A stretch of DNA of 64,000 bases, from assembly GCF_048544455.1 (NCBI RefSeq), contig NC_133537.1:19715541-19779540 (forward strand), read 5' to 3'. Below, piece after piece: positions 46,731 to 58,125 of the stretch (position 1 is the first letter of the stretch; each line of letters opens with the position of its first letter). The translations under genes were made by a program, and so were the position numbers. This stretch comes from Silene latifolia (lineage: Eukaryota > Streptophyta > Magnoliopsida > Caryophyllales > Caryophyllaceae). Under the pieces are notes generated by a model. It was not told where the DNA came from, did not search any database, and worked only from the letters and a program-made list of their open reading frames with translations.

Positions 46731-48314
46731 ACCTTCCTCGAATCTTTTGGATCGCCATCCTCCATCTTCTCTGGACTTCGTCTTCAAATTACATTATTTT
46801 TACTAATTACAAACTAGCTAGTAAAAATAAAAGAAAGCAATAAATTATTACATTGCAATACGATGCGCCCACAATCGTATGAACTAAGATAATAATACAT
46901 TGGCCGAATAACAAGACGAAAAATAAATTATTACAAAGCATGATGATACGCAGATCGTAAAACTATCCTAATTTGGGTCATACTAATCACCTCAAGCAAT
47001 CACAATATTAAATATGATGACATTCAAACACCGCATTCACAATACGCAATAATAATGAACATTCATTATACTAATAAACGATTAACGATTTAGAATAAAA
47101 CTAAAAAGGAAAATAGTAACATGACTTAACGATTAAGCCAAAAACTAAACAACGAATTTATTATGACTCAATCATTAATATTTTATCATGGGAGTAATCA
47201 AATTACGAAAAAATGCATAATTGAAAAATAAGTTTTTTTTTTTCCTTTAAGGCAAAACCACATTTCTTCTTGATAGGCCAAAAGAAAATACTTCTTCTGT
47301 TTAATATGAAAATCAAATTGAATCAATTAAAGTGGGCCAAATAAATGAAACACATGTCTTCCCTTCCTTCCCTTATCGTTAATCAGTTTTCTCAAAACCG
47401 AATAAATAAAGAAGCTAAATCAAATTAAACTCATTTTTGTAACTAAAAGATAAACAATCATCATATATTTCTTTAATGCAATAGCCAAGTTGCTGAAGTG
47501 GCATCATAGATTTTCATCAAAACTTCACATGTCACTTATTGAGAAAACAGTTATATAAGGAAAAAAATAAATAAATCTAGAGAGTAATTAAAAGTTACCT
47601 ATTATAAAAATAGAGTTTCATGCTATTTTCTTTTTTATTTCAAAAATTCAAATTTAAATGTTCACACTGCTAAAACAACTAAAATAAGGATTTTATTAGT
47701 GATTCGCGGAATTCAAAAATATATATTGACTATTTTTTTAGGAAATAAATTAAAATATTTTTCACATAAAATGGGTAAAATGTTTTCCCAAAATGTTAGA
47801 AAATTTTATGCATACTATAGTAACCATATTTATCAATATTATTAAAAAGATCAATTCGTGAAAAAGATTGGTAAATTTGAATATATTATAATTTTAATAA
47901 ATATTAGCTTTATTTAAAAATGAGCAGTTTAAATGGAATGAAGTTTCTAATTTCCAGACTACAGTCACTCCCAATTTAAAATTAGTAATTTTAAGTCTAT
48001 GTACTCATTACTTATACACCCAACTTCAAAATGATTTTTCAGGGCATTTAGAGATTTAGTTAATGATGATAGGTTTATTTCTCGTACGATCTTATGAGTA
48101 AGATTTCCAAAAAAAAAAGTTATTATTTTAATATGCTTAACAATGATAAAATAATAAAATCTAATTTTTTCTTTCATTTTCGAACATATATAATTATGTT
48201 TATCGCTATTACGTATTGACATTATCATGACAATTAACAAAGTGTTATAATTATATAAAATGAGTTATTAAGTAAGGAGTCATGTAGTTGTTAATATTAA
48301 AATTTTTAAAGCAA
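46731..48314. other. AT-rich DNA inside copia B, likely Helitron body
   Basis: No gene recognised. Strongly AT-rich, ending at the Helitron-like 3' end at 48344. The 5' end of that element was not found, so where copia B stops and the Helitron begins is unknown. Confidence 0.35.
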
Positions 48315-48344
48315 TCCCGTGAATTTTCAAGGGTTTAAACCTAG
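48315..48344 (+). mobile_element. Helitron-like 3' terminus
   Basis: CCCGTGAATTTTCAAGGG forms an imperfect stem (48317-48333 region), followed by TTTAAAC, CTAG (48341-48344) and T. It resembles the terminus at 14346-14377. Confidence 0.6.
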
Positions 48345-50468
48345 TTTACCTAATTGACACAAACCATTATTTTATGGGGAAAGAATTAGCATGAATCATC
48401 CCCACTAAACTAAAAGAATAAGAAAACTCAATGTTTTTCCCGCCTAAATGCATTCTCCTATAAGTGGGCCTATTTTTTTTTGTCATTTTAATTCACTACA
48501 ATTCAATACATTAGTGGGCCATCAAAAAATACAACGTGTAAGTATAATTTTTTTTTTTCTGTAAAACAAGAAAACCGGTGGGCCCCAAACATTGATATTT
48601 TATAATAATACTACCTTATTTAATAATAATAGAATTTTCATAACTATAGGCGCAATCTTTGCCACAAATAAAATATTCAGTATCCTATATTTCTATACAC
48701 AGAAACGTTCTGACTCCAAATATTATAGTGTTTGTATAAAGTATAATATAGATTATAGAGTATAATTAAAGAGTATAACTAATACAAATAAAATCTCCAA
48801 AATCTTATGATGTATAAATAAATTTTGATGTATAAATAAATTTTGCCATTTTAAATAACGTACAAAAATTAGCTATGATGTATAAATAAATTTGACATTG
48901 AAACTGAGTTTGATTAAAGCTAAGTAAAAAAACCAACTGACTATATAAATAAAACGTGTCAACTTCGCTCTTTTAAATCTTTCCATCTTATACAACTATA
49001 CAAGCTAACATGTTTTAATGTCCAATATAAAAATGTGATATTATTATTGTTATTTTGTGCTTTTTATATATTCTCTTCATAAAAAGATCTAGGATGCGAA
49101 ATCCATTAACTTGAAAATTTTCAAGAAAAACCCAAATCACTCCAGGTAAATGGATAAAATTTAATCCAAAATATAAAAATAGCGGTAGACACTACACTTG
49201 AAGTTTCACAGATGTGTCAACTTCGCTCTTTTAAATCTTTCCATCTTATACAACTATACAAGCTAACATGTTTTAATGTCCAATATAAAAATGTGATATT
49301 ATTATTGTTATTTTGTGCTTTTTATATATTCTCTTCATAAAAAGATCTAGGATGCGAAATCCATTAACTTGAAAATTTTCATGAAAAACCCAAATCACTC
49401 CAGGTAAATGGATAAAATTTAATCCAAAATATAAAAACAGCGGTAGACACTACACTTGAAATTGCACAGATGTGCTATCAAATTTATGAATCCGGGAAAC
49501 ATAGAATACTTTACATCAAAATTTCAAACTTCCAGTATGCCTCAAAATAAAAAGGTTCTCCAAATAGCAAATAAGTTTAGCGCAAGGTTACCAGATACGT
49601 AATACACTCGATACGAATTCGTAATACAAATTCGCGATTCGCTCTATTTAGCGTATACGATACGTTGAGTGTATTACAAATAACACAATTCGCTAATACG
49701 AATCGATTCGCTTCCCCACTAAACTAAAAGAATAAGACTTGCTCACAATTTTCCCGCTCAATTGATTGACAAATATGATGGGCACACATTAAAATTATGA
49801 CTTTTAATTTATTGACTAAAGATTGCATCTATCGAATAAAATATTACAATCAGAATAAAATATTACAATCAAATCAAATGCCAACTAAAAATAGGCTTAA
49901 CACGACCATTATTCGCGCTTAATATACCCGTAGTATACTAATTTGTTCTTTTTTAAGTTGGTGGTTTGAGTTGGTAAGGTTTCAATTTTATTTGCTTTTT
50001 TTTTTCTAAAATAAATTGCCTTTTTTTTAAAACTTAACTAATCCTTATTAATATGAGTTGTTCTTAATAAAGGAAAAGGAGTAAGAATCAATAATTCTAA
50101 TTTTTTCTATTAAAAAAATAAAAAAAATATAGGGGTAAATAGTATTTTTAATTATTTGTTAATCGTCCTTCTAGATGTGTCGTATACTGTTCATATATGT
50201 TTTCGGGTTATAAGGTCAATATGCGCTTTATAATAACATAGTACTGGCCCTATATTAGATTATGTTATTCCATCATAGTCAGCTATTATTATTTTTAATA
50301 ATAAAAATAGGTTCACACAAAAATAACTTAATCTAAAAGTCCTTTGAATAATAAACTTTTTTTTTATAATATTACTAACATTATAATCAGTACATTACAA
50401 CATACTATTATAACTACAACTCATTTATGTAAAAATTAAAGCTCAATTATATTAACCCTCACAAATGT
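48345..50468 (+). other. AT-rich probable Helitron body with tandem duplication
   Basis: No gene. It holds the 258-bp duplication at 48956-49471 and two copies of CCCCACTAAACTAAAAGAATA (48399 and 49714). A CpG-bearing AATACGAATTCG-type local repeat lies at 49600-49710. Confidence 0.45.
48956..49471 (+). repeat. 258-bp tandem duplication
   Basis: Two near-identical units start GTGTCAACTTCGCTC at 48956 and 49214. Only a few substitutions separate them (for example CAAG/CATG and TAGCGG/CAGCGG), so the duplication is recent. Confidence 0.92.
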
Positions 50469-50495
50469 CGTGCTTTAGCACGGGATCTCAACTAG
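50469..50495 (+). mobile_element. Helitron-like 3' terminus (same family as 22837)
   Basis: A perfect CGTGC/GCACG stem with a TTTA loop (50469-50482) is followed by GGATCTCAA, CTAG (50492-50495) and T. Confidence 0.75.
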
Positions 50496-51603
50496 TTAAT
50501 CATTAACTTATAACAAACTAAGGAAAAACGATTTTTCAGATTTGTTACCCAAATTCATACAAAACTCTTTTATAGAATTTGGCTTCAATGAAGTCAAGCA
50601 ATTACAATGAATTATCTTATAATCATAGAGATATAAAAGAAAATTTTAATCTTTGAAGTAAAATTTATAATTTGCTGTCTCCTTAACAAAAATCAATCAA
50701 CCAATATCTCCATATTGGTCATACATATTTTTCCATGATAAACTCAAGATTATAAATGAATCACAATAAAGACGGATAAAAAGAATATAATCATATTAAT
50801 CTTAACTTATGATAAATGCAAACATTATCTAATTAACGATTAATTAGACAATCAAAACAACAAAATAGTTGTACTACTCAACAATTAAGTAATAAACTAA
50901 ACGAATATTTTATATTTGTGAATTTTAATTCAATTATCATCACTCTAACATGGAATAATCATTATTATTAACAATAATTTGCATAATTGGAATTTAATTT
51001 CGTTTTACCTTTGTCTTTAATCAAATTAAAATCTAACATGATTTAAACAACTCTTCCAATCTAATTAGGATTTCTAATATATTCTAATCAAATTAGAATC
51101 AATACAACCATTGTAGATTTCAATCAAATAGAATAAATCCCAAAAACAACTTTAAAAGTCAAAAAAACACAATTTTTAACATAAATGGCCTAAAAGTCAA
51201 TCAAAATGTTCGAATTTGGCTTAAAAACGTGAACCCTGCTTTGCACTGCTTTGCAGTCTTGTTTGAAATGCCGTTTACACTCGAAAAAAAAAACTATTTT
51301 TGTTTAAAAATCTAACACCTAAGCCCAATTAGAAAAATTTATGTCTTACGCGTGAACAATACCTGCTGAACAGTAACGTCGGTGCTGTTCATGTGATTTT
51401 TTTTATTGTTGATTAATTCAATCCAAATTAAAAAAAATTATCAACCAATTAATATCAACATATTAATTATGCAAATTTTCTAATCTAAACAAAATTTTAC
51501 CAATCAACTAATATCACTATAATAATTATGCAATTTTTTCCATATTTAATGTCTATCCCATAATTGAATTAAAAATAATAACCTAACATATATGCAAGTG
51601 GCT
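50496..51603 (-). other. copia B leader and gag-side interior, degraded
   Basis: AT-rich. On the minus strand it follows the PBS, so it is the leader and start of the gag region, but no frame is preserved. The TTTGCACTGCTTTGCAGTC palindrome-like word at 51238-51258 and CAGTAACGTCGGTGCTG are the only GC-richer spots. Confidence 0.45.
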
Positions 51604-51613
51604 CTGATACCAC
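51602..51613 (-). other. primer binding site of copia B
   Basis: The minus strand reads TGGTATCAGAGC beside the LTR end at 51614. This is the standard copia PBS, complementary to initiator methionine tRNA. Confidence 0.9.
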
Positions 51614-52290
51614 TGTAGGATTATATAGATGTGAAAGTGGAATTTCAGAAAATAATTTCCTAACATCTATCCGAGGAACACATGCATAAGATAATATGAA
51701 TCATAATAAAAGGCGAAAAGAATATTTACCTCTTGAAGCGTGAATTGCACAAATAGCTTATATAGAAGAGATCTAAGAGCCCCACTTGTTGCCCCCCTAC
51801 TCGGTCCACAAGCACAAGCCGGAAACCTACGCCTGCTAGAATGGAAGAGAAGGATCAATATCGCTCTCTTACTTTTATGGGTGCTTGAGGCAGACGGTAT
51901 ATAGGAAGAACAATATGTTTTTTCCCTTGTGGTTTCTTATGGAAAAGCGTCATCATCTTTTTCCATCACCCTAGTACCCTTTATATATAGTATCACATAC
52001 CATAATAGAGTCTAGGTAGAATAAGGAAAGAACTCTTATCCCTTTCCTAAAACCGATGCCTCATATCTGTTTCCTTATAGGGCTAATATTTCCTTATTGT
52101 GCTTATATGTGTGACCTCATAGGATTATATTATTTTATTCATTAATCCAATCTTATTGTGAAAAATTACCATAATTATTCTCTAACAAGCAATTATGATT
52201 TACTAAAATAACATAATAATTATCTCTATAAAATATCCTATGTTATATTTAGTAATTGCCGGAAATATCTTAGGACATATTACTTCAACA
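51614..52290 (-). repeat. copia B 5' LTR
   Basis: A 677-bp LTR, on the minus strand from TGTTGAAGTAATATGTCC (52290) to ..ATAATCCTACA (51614), next to the PBS. A TATA-like CTATATACC lies at about 51895-51902 on the minus strand. The paired LTR is at 38185-38546 and 41892-42084. Confidence 0.9.
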
Positions 52291-52962
52291 GGGGAGAATC
52301 AGGGAAGCTACAATGGAGGTCAGAGCCGTGGTCTGGTGGTTGAGGGTGGTCAGGTTGGTTGGTAGTGATGTGTTGTCCGTGCCTTCTGTTTTGAAACAGG
52401 GGCGGAAAACAGAGCCGTGAGAACCGAGAAGAGGGGCTCACAACGGTAGTAAAGGTGAGTTGGTGTCGGGTCTATTTGAGTCTTGGTAAAAATATGAGTA
52501 CGAAGGTGTTGAGTTATGTGGTTCAGGCGTGAGTGTTGGTTGATAATGGAATCGGTGTCGACTCAGATTAGGTAGCGTATATGAAGGTAAGAGATGGTGA
52601 GGCTCGTACAATGATTATTATGAGGTTGATGGTCAAGATGATGGTAAAAGTGTAATGGTTAGTGTGGTTTATGAGGGAGACATGTGAAGGTGTGAAGTGG
52701 TAGTGACAAGATTATAAGCAGAAGGGAAGGGAAGAGATACATGTGAATGTATAGTAAGACATGTAAAGGTGTAGTGAGTTAGTGACAAGACTATACATAG
52801 GAGGAAAAGATTTACATGTGGAGGGGGTGAAAGCAGCAAGGTTGACGATTCAAATGGGTGGTATAATTACAAAATGAGCGAGGTAGATATTTGGGGTGAT
52901 ATGAAGGGGCATTATCGAATAAGGCAACGATTGTCATTGTAATTTTATTTAAGACAAGTTTT
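52291..52962 (-). repeat. ~4-kb LTR, right-middle part
   Basis: G-rich on the plus strand (GGTCTGGTGGTTGAGGGTGG). No gene is supported. It ends in the first copy of the 16-bp duplication around the retroposon. Confidence 0.45.
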
Positions 52963-53840
52963 GAGAAAAGATCATTATCATTAATAAAAAGTCATACGAC
53001 ATCTACAATATATGCCAAGCTCAATCGGATACAAATCGATTACAACCATAGGAAATAAATTCTTGTTCAAAGAATGAAACACTGCAATAGAGTCTATATC
53101 ATCGATTCACCGCAAAAGGCTTTCATCCATAAGAGGGTCTCCGAATCTTCCTTGACGAGTATCCATTTCTTCTGACGTGATTGATTGTAGCCATGAATTG
53201 GGCAAAATATGTAAAACCATATAACGATCTATAACAACGCCGATCTTCACGACTTATTAGAAAACGCAAACGAACGTAAAACGAAAACTCTCAAACTGAA
53301 ATAAGGACACCACCGATAGACGGGGACAGAGCCCTCAGAAAGAGAGACGAAACAAAAACGAAAGCGGAAATTAAACAAAAACATAAAGGAAACAAAGCGG
53401 AACACAGGAAAAAAAAAACGGAAGCCACCGCCTCCCTACCAACCCACACCACCGCCAGATCCAAGCACCACCGTGCCACACTACCTCAGCAAACTCGTCC
53501 GATAAGACCCGAACAGCCCGCATACACCACGCAGACCGAGAAGAACGGGCAGACCCGTACGATCCAGAACCGGGTGTGGGTAAGAAAGGGGAGGAGGGTT
53601 AATCGGAAGAGAGGAGACGGGTCGCCGGAGAAAGGTCTTGAGAGACCCCATCCCCGGTGACATGGTAGGGGGTTGATGGGTGGCGGTGGGAGGAAGGAGG
53701 AGAACGGCGGCAACAAAGGGGGAGGATTTAGGGTTTTGTTTTTTAGAGAGAAGGGGGAGAGAAAACTAGAGGAAAGAGGTGGGGAATTTGATTAATTGGT
53801 CAGACTAATTCTAGTTACAAATTAAATTTAGGTTCATACT
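52963..53840 (-). mobile_element. 878-bp retroposon (deleted LINE or SINE-like) with 16-bp target duplication
   Basis: ATTTAAGACAAGTTTT occurs exactly at 52947-52962 and 53841-53856. The minus strand begins with a leader-like pyrimidine stretch and AAACCCTAAATCC, followed by a GC-rich, possibly coding part (53716-53481, with in-phase start codons but no known domain). It ends in a LINE-3'UTR-like GTATGACTTTTTATTAATGA. A long target duplication and the 5'-UTR plus 3'-UTR layout suggest an internally deleted LINE mobilised in trans. The A tail is lost or very short. Confidence 0.65.
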
Positions 53841-53856
53841 ATTTAAGACAAGTTTT

Positions 53857-54025
53857 TATTATAAGTAAAATGAACGTAATCATTTGTAAAAAAATGTATG
53901 TTAATAAATTTAAATTGAGAAGGAATTGAGATAAACATAACTTAATATAATTGGAAAATTATAAAGGTAGTTTTAATTGTAACTAAATCAAATTAACTTG
54001 TAGGAGTTTAAGACGGGGTGTTACA
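53857..54025 (-). repeat. ~4-kb LTR, right terminal part
   Basis: On the minus strand it starts TGTAACACCCCGTCTTAAAC at 54025, the 5' end of the LTR. Confidence 0.65.
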
Positions 54026-54567
54026 CCCAAAATTTTTCTTGTTGCACCCAAATCTTTCATCTCAAACTCAACACTGAGAAGACCCTTCAATTTTTGAACA
54101 TCAGACTTGCTCTCTGCAGCTATCATCATATCGTCTACATATAGGATCAGATAAATGAAAGATCTATTCTTCACCTTGTTGTAATGAACACAACAATCAT
54201 ACGGACTCCTATTGTAGCCAATTTCCAACATGTAGTTGTCGAACCTTTTATACCACTGCCTCAGTGACTGTTTTAGCCCATATAAGGACTTCTTTAGCTT
54301 ACAAACATAGTCTTCTTTACCCGGAACCTGGAAACCGTCTGGCTGAGTCATGTATATCTCCTCTTCCAACTCTCCATGTAGGAAAGTTGTCTTTACATCT
54401 AGTTGTTCGAGTTCTAAATCCTGATGTGCAACTATTGCTAGTAACACTCTGATAGAAGTATGTCTGACCACTGGTGAAAATATCTCATTATAGTCTACCC
54501 CCTCTTTCTGACTGAACCCACGAGCTACCAATCTAGCTTTATACCTTATACCCTCAGCAACAGTTTC
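54026..54567 (-). pseudogene. copia A reverse transcriptase segment
   Basis: The frame reads ETVAEGIRYKARLVARGFSQ, NEIFSPVVRHTSIRVLLAIV, QLDVKTTFLHGELEEEIYMT, FIYLILYVDDMMIAAESKSD and FEMKDLGATRKILG, all standard copia reverse-transcriptase motifs with an intact catalytic YVDD. It is cut at 54026 by the big insertion and at 54567 by a TRIM LTR. Changes include KTTFLHG in place of the usual KTAFLHG, and no internal stop. Confidence 0.9.
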
Positions 54568-54771
54568 TATAACAACCTAGCCTACCCTCGTCGTAACACA
54601 ACCCCAATAAGATAAGATGTATACCTTTGAGCCCATTATTTGTCCTCACTTAAGCTTAAAAAAACAAGGCCTTGTTATTAAGGGGTGGATGGAATTCCCT
54701 TATAAACATATCACAACCCCCTTTTTTTCCGATGTGGGACAACTTAACTCTCAAACTCTTGGAGTGTTATA
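54568..54771 (-). mobile_element. TRIM solo LTR (same family as 63271)
   Basis: The 204-bp sequence TATAACAACC..GGAGTGTTATA matches the LTRs at 63271 and 63620 with more differences. Flanks GTTTC (54563-54567) and GTTTT (54772-54776) are a near-perfect target duplication, and the copia frame continues across it. Confidence 0.85.
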
Positions 54772-54929
54772 GTTTTTCCTTCTTTCTTCTTGAAGACCCA
54801 TTTACAAGTAACAATCTTTCTGCCTTGAGGCTTCTTGGATAATTCCCAGGTCTGATTCTTTTGAAGTGACTCCATCTCATCTCCCATTGCAGCAAGCCAT
54901 TAGGAAGATTTCGAACATGTAGCTGCTTC
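54772..54929 (-). pseudogene. copia A reverse transcriptase, N-terminal segment
   Basis: The minus strand encodes EMESLQKNQTWELSKKPQGR and TCKWVFKKKEGK, the entry of the copia reverse-transcriptase domain (consensus NxTWxLVxxPxGxxxVxxKWVFKxK). It is cut at 54930 by another LTR-like sequence; the rest of the element is not in the window. Confidence 0.85.
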
Positions 54930-55556
54930 TGTAACACCCCCATATACCAAGGTGCCTTACGTACCAAGGACCACCCCAGCATATAAAGGTGTTACCATCT
55001 CGGTTACCCGAGGTAAGTATATCAATAGTAACCATCAAAGAACAATTATTAAAGTATAAAGTTAACTTATTACATGTCTCCAAAAACCAAAGTATAAGAA
55101 AATGTAAACCAACTACAGCTCATAAAGTATCAAAAGACTCATGACAGCGGAAGCTAAGACTCTAGGTGTTGACACTCCCTTCCTCGATCCCGCAGCTATC
55201 ATAAATCATCACCTGTCAAACAACTGCTCACCATCCTTGAATGGATTACCATAGTTTTGTAAAACATAAACGGGGTCAGTTCACTTAATATGAAATAAGA
55301 AATCACAAATACAACCAATACAATCCAATCCAATTGTAGAACCATCCTCCAAACTCCATTAGTAACCAGTAACCGACTACATACCTACGTATGTAACCCG
55401 GCGAGGTTACCCATTGCAACAGGTAACCCTCACCGTCAGTGGGGGACCGCAGCCTTGCCCACTTAAGCCCTGCTCATCACAACGAGCGAATAACCCATGT
55501 CCATTAATGTTCACATCCCCCTTGTGACGGGAACCACAAGGGGCGAATCAAGGTGG
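54930..55556 (+). mobile_element. LTR-like sequence TGTAACACCCCC (partial, type unassigned)
   Basis: It starts TGTAACACCCCCATATACC after GCTTC, as a plant LTR would, and interrupts copia A. Words such as GACGGGAACCACAAGGGGCG and CCAGTAACCGACTAC are LTR-like, with no coding frame. It is cut at 55557 by the Athila-like LTR. Confidence 0.5.
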
Positions 55557-57218
55557 TGTGAGCCATAATTATGCACATCTAGTCCCCTAATTGAACCTAA
55601 TTTTGCATACTAATATAGCATTTCATAGCCATTTTATTCGTCATTTGCTTCCTATTTGCTTTCCTAGTGCATTTTATATGTTTTGTAGGAAAGAAGATAA
55701 TGAGGCGGAATTCCCGTCTCTCGCGCATATTAGGAAGCTTGTTGATGATCTTGGATGGATTAGTATGAAGAGGAGGTAAGAATGATGACCAAAGATGATA
55801 GGAATAAGGAGTATATAGAAGCATCATAGGCATAAAAGCAAGAAAAGGGAATCTGCTGCTCAACCCGCCCGAGTCAAGAACAACTCGCTCGAGTTGAGCC
55901 TCAACTCGCTCGAGTCAAGCTCAACCCACTCGAGTTGAAGCCCAGGACGCTCGCTTTCAGCCCAGATCGAGCGAATTGTTCGGCAGGAAGATTTTCTTCG
56001 CAATGGGGAGTCGTGGGACTCCTTAAGGACTTGCAAGGCTCCATTCGACACCTAAGCATATTATTTCCTAATCTACCCTTGCTTAACCTAATGTTGTACC
56101 ACTATATATACTCCATTTTGTAATAATCAAGAGATTAAGTTTCCTTAGATTAGATTAGGAGTAGATTAGAATAGATTAACATTTAATCTTTCCACAAATT
56201 ACACATTAATCTTTCCTTAATTATTGTTCAAGCATTCTTAGATCTTATTGGGTAATTGAAGATTATTGGGTTATTATTGGAGAATTGACAACTCTTCATC
56301 AATCAATCAAGTTCTCTTCTATTATTCTTTCCTTTCCATTTGTTCATCTTAAGATTAGTATAATTCCTTCACTCTTTACTTGTTTATTGTTTATTGTTTC
56401 ACTCTTTCATCATGTTTATACTTTTTAAGATGATTGACACCATTGTTAACATGTTTTCCATGATAATGAGTGAGTAGTTTCCTAACTAGGGATTAGTGGG
56501 GGATTAGGGGAGTTAATCATGGGGAAGATTTATGCTTAATGAGTTCATATGAATGCTTGCTTATTGTTTTTCCAACTTATGCACATGTCATGTTTGATGA
56601 AATGCTTGATTGACAACCTAGCATGTTTCTCTTATACTTTCAACAAGACTTGTAAGACATAAACCAACTCAAAGCTTGTTAGACCATGCATATATTTGAT
56701 TAGGAAGAATTAGGTCGATTGTAGGTGTTGTAAAGTCTTGACCGACTCGGCACCGGATCCAGACCTTCCTAGGACTCATTTATGTTATCTCACCATGAAT
56801 TGGGAAAACCAAGTTGACTTGTAGGTGTTGTAAAGTCTTGACCGATTCGGCTCCGAGACCTAAGTTTCCCTAGGAATTGTAAGATATATACTAAATTGAT
56901 TCCAACAATAATAAATGTTTGCATCTATGAAACTTGTTTGTTTGATCTCACAATGATTCCCCTATGATTTCATGATTCCCTAGTATTGTTTATCATTTGA
57001 TCACACCCTTTTTTTATTGCTTGTTTTACCTTTCATTGTTTTTCATTACTTTCATTAGTTTAAAATCTTCAACTCAAACCAATCGTGACACCGTACTGCA
57101 ACTACAATTAGATTGAACAATTTGAGTACCCCCGTCCTTTGGGTTCGACCCCGACTTGCTTGCTATGCTAGTAGTTGGGTATAAATGTGTTTGAGAGCAT
57201 ACAACGACACGTTCATCA
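55557..57218 (+). repeat. Athila-like 5' LTR
   Basis: The start TGTGAGCCATAATTATGCAC is placed by pattern; the end ..CACGTTCATCA is fixed by the PBS three bases later. It contains a CTCGCTCGAGTTGA array (55861-55938) and two imperfect ~70-bp repeats with GTAGGTGTTGTAAAGTCTTG (56721 and 56821). A TATA-like ACTATATATACTCC lies at about 56100-56113. Confidence 0.75.
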
Positions 57219-57221
57219 AAA

Positions 57222-57239
57222 TGGTGCCGTTGTCAGGGA
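57222..57239 (+). other. primer binding site of the Athila-like element
   Basis: TGGTGCCGTTGTCAGGGA differs at a few bases from the common Athila-type TGGCGCCGTTGCCGGGGA (tRNA-Asp type). All changes are C to T or G to A. Confidence 0.7.
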
Positions 57240-57279
57240 CGGTGTTGTGTATTTGAATCGTTCTTTTGTCTAGTTTTAG

Positions 57280-57656
57280 TTGTGCTTCTTCTTGAGGGAT
57301 CTTGGTTCCTTGATAATTTTATTTCTTTTACTTGCCTTATTTCATTTGTTCGGCATGTCTACTTTTTGGAAATTTGAAAATGAGTCATTTGATAAGTATA
57401 TTGCAAGATTTGAAGATTATATGACTTATGCTCGGCATCATGGTTTTACGTTTTCAAATTATGAAGCATGTTGTGCTGTTTATAATGGCATAAACCTTGA
57501 AACCCACAACTTAGCATTTCACTTGAGTGGTGGTAGGATATGTGAGATGAGTTGTGAGGAATTTTGGTAATTTATTGAGTTCATGGCCACCAAATGTCTT
57601 ATACAAATTGTACATGACATCTTTGAAAGAACCAAGGAAGGTATGTTGGAAACGAT
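57280..57656 (+). pseudogene. Athila-like gag, N-terminal fragment with stop
   Basis: From about 57355 the frame reads FENESFDKYIARFEDYMTYA, HHGFTFSNYEACCAVYNGIN, SGGRICEMSCEEFW and, after an in-frame TAA at about 57568, FIEFMATKCLIQIVHDIFERT. These are gag capsid-domain motifs of Athila/Tat-type elements. The stop falls where glutamine (CAA) or glutamate would be expected. The frame ends in the CACTA-like terminus. Confidence 0.7.
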
Positions 57657-57672
57657 CACTACTACAGATACA

Positions 57673-58125
57673 GGCTATAACAACGGGTAAAAACCGTTGT
57701 AAAAACAAAAGGCGGACGTTGTTAAAGCGGCCGTTGTAAAAGGTATTTATAACGGTTAGGTTATTTACTAAAACCGTTGTGGAAATTATTCACAACGGTT
57801 AAAAGCCGTCGTTGTTGCGAGTAAGTCATTGTGGAAAGTTTGACAAAATTTTGGTGGGAAAGATATAACAACGGTTACAATATAAAAAACCGTTGTTGTA
57901 TCTTTCCTACCAAAATTCTGAAGACTTTTAACAATGGGTATACGGAACATAACCGTTGTTGAAATTGTTAGTAACAACGGTTTTTCATTTAAAACCTGTT
58001 GTTGAATATTATGCGCGGGTATTTGTGAAAGGTATTTACAACGGTTCTTATTTTAAAACTTGTTGTTGAATATTATGCGCGGGTATTTGTGAATGGTATT
58101 TACAACGGTTTTTATTTTAGTAACC
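57673..58125. repeat. left subterminal ACAACGG repeats of the CACTA-like element
   Basis: More than a dozen copies of ACAACGGTT, AACCGTTGT and close variants in both orientations. Two ~50-bp units with TTGTTGAATATTATGCGCGG repeat at 57998 and 58060. Such repeats bind transposase in En/Spm-type elements. Confidence 0.85.

Larger units (their letters stand above)
38185..52290 (-). mobile_element. copia element B, minus strand, with nested insertions
   Basis: A 677-bp LTR at 51614-52290 with adjacent PBS and a matching, interrupted LTR at 38185-38546 plus 41892-42084 bound a degraded copia interior. Pol remains run at 42200-44640. Insertions within it are a chromovirus-like LTR (38547-41891), a Cassandra solo LTR (44791-45104) and Helitron-like DNA ending at 48344 and 50495. 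No clear target duplication was found, as the flanks are ATAGG and GGGGA, so the ends may have been altered. Confidence 0.8.
32096..54025 (-). mobile_element. large TGTAACA..TGTTACA insertion in copia A (probable ~4-kb solo LTR with later nested elements)
   Basis: The insertion is bounded by TGTAACAACCCGG on the left and CGGGGTGTTACA on the right. Flanking pentamers CCCAG (32091-32095) and CCCAA (54026-54030) are a near-perfect target duplication, and removing it joins the copia frame exactly (RKILG to IEIYRD). Subtracting the solo LTR 33090-34458, TIR element 35302-36892, copia B 38185-52290 and retroposon 52963-53840 leaves ~4 kb without any pol sequence, so a solo LTR is the simplest reading. 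A TATA-like CCTATATAAATA on the minus strand at about 38035-38047 supports minus orientation. Other partial LTR motifs (repeated CTCAGAGGTCCCATTTAAG at 32949, 34755, 34805 and 34862) lie in its left part. Confidence 0.65.
55557..57656 (+). mobile_element. Athila-like Ty3 element, 5' end
   Basis: LTR, PBS and gag start are in the right order on the plus strand. The element is interrupted by the CACTA-like element at 57657 and its remainder is not seen. Confidence 0.75.

Noticed and set aside
53481-53716. Possible small secreted or Pro-rich protein on the minus strand
   Set aside because: Inside a retroposon with defined target duplications; frame use looks incidental.
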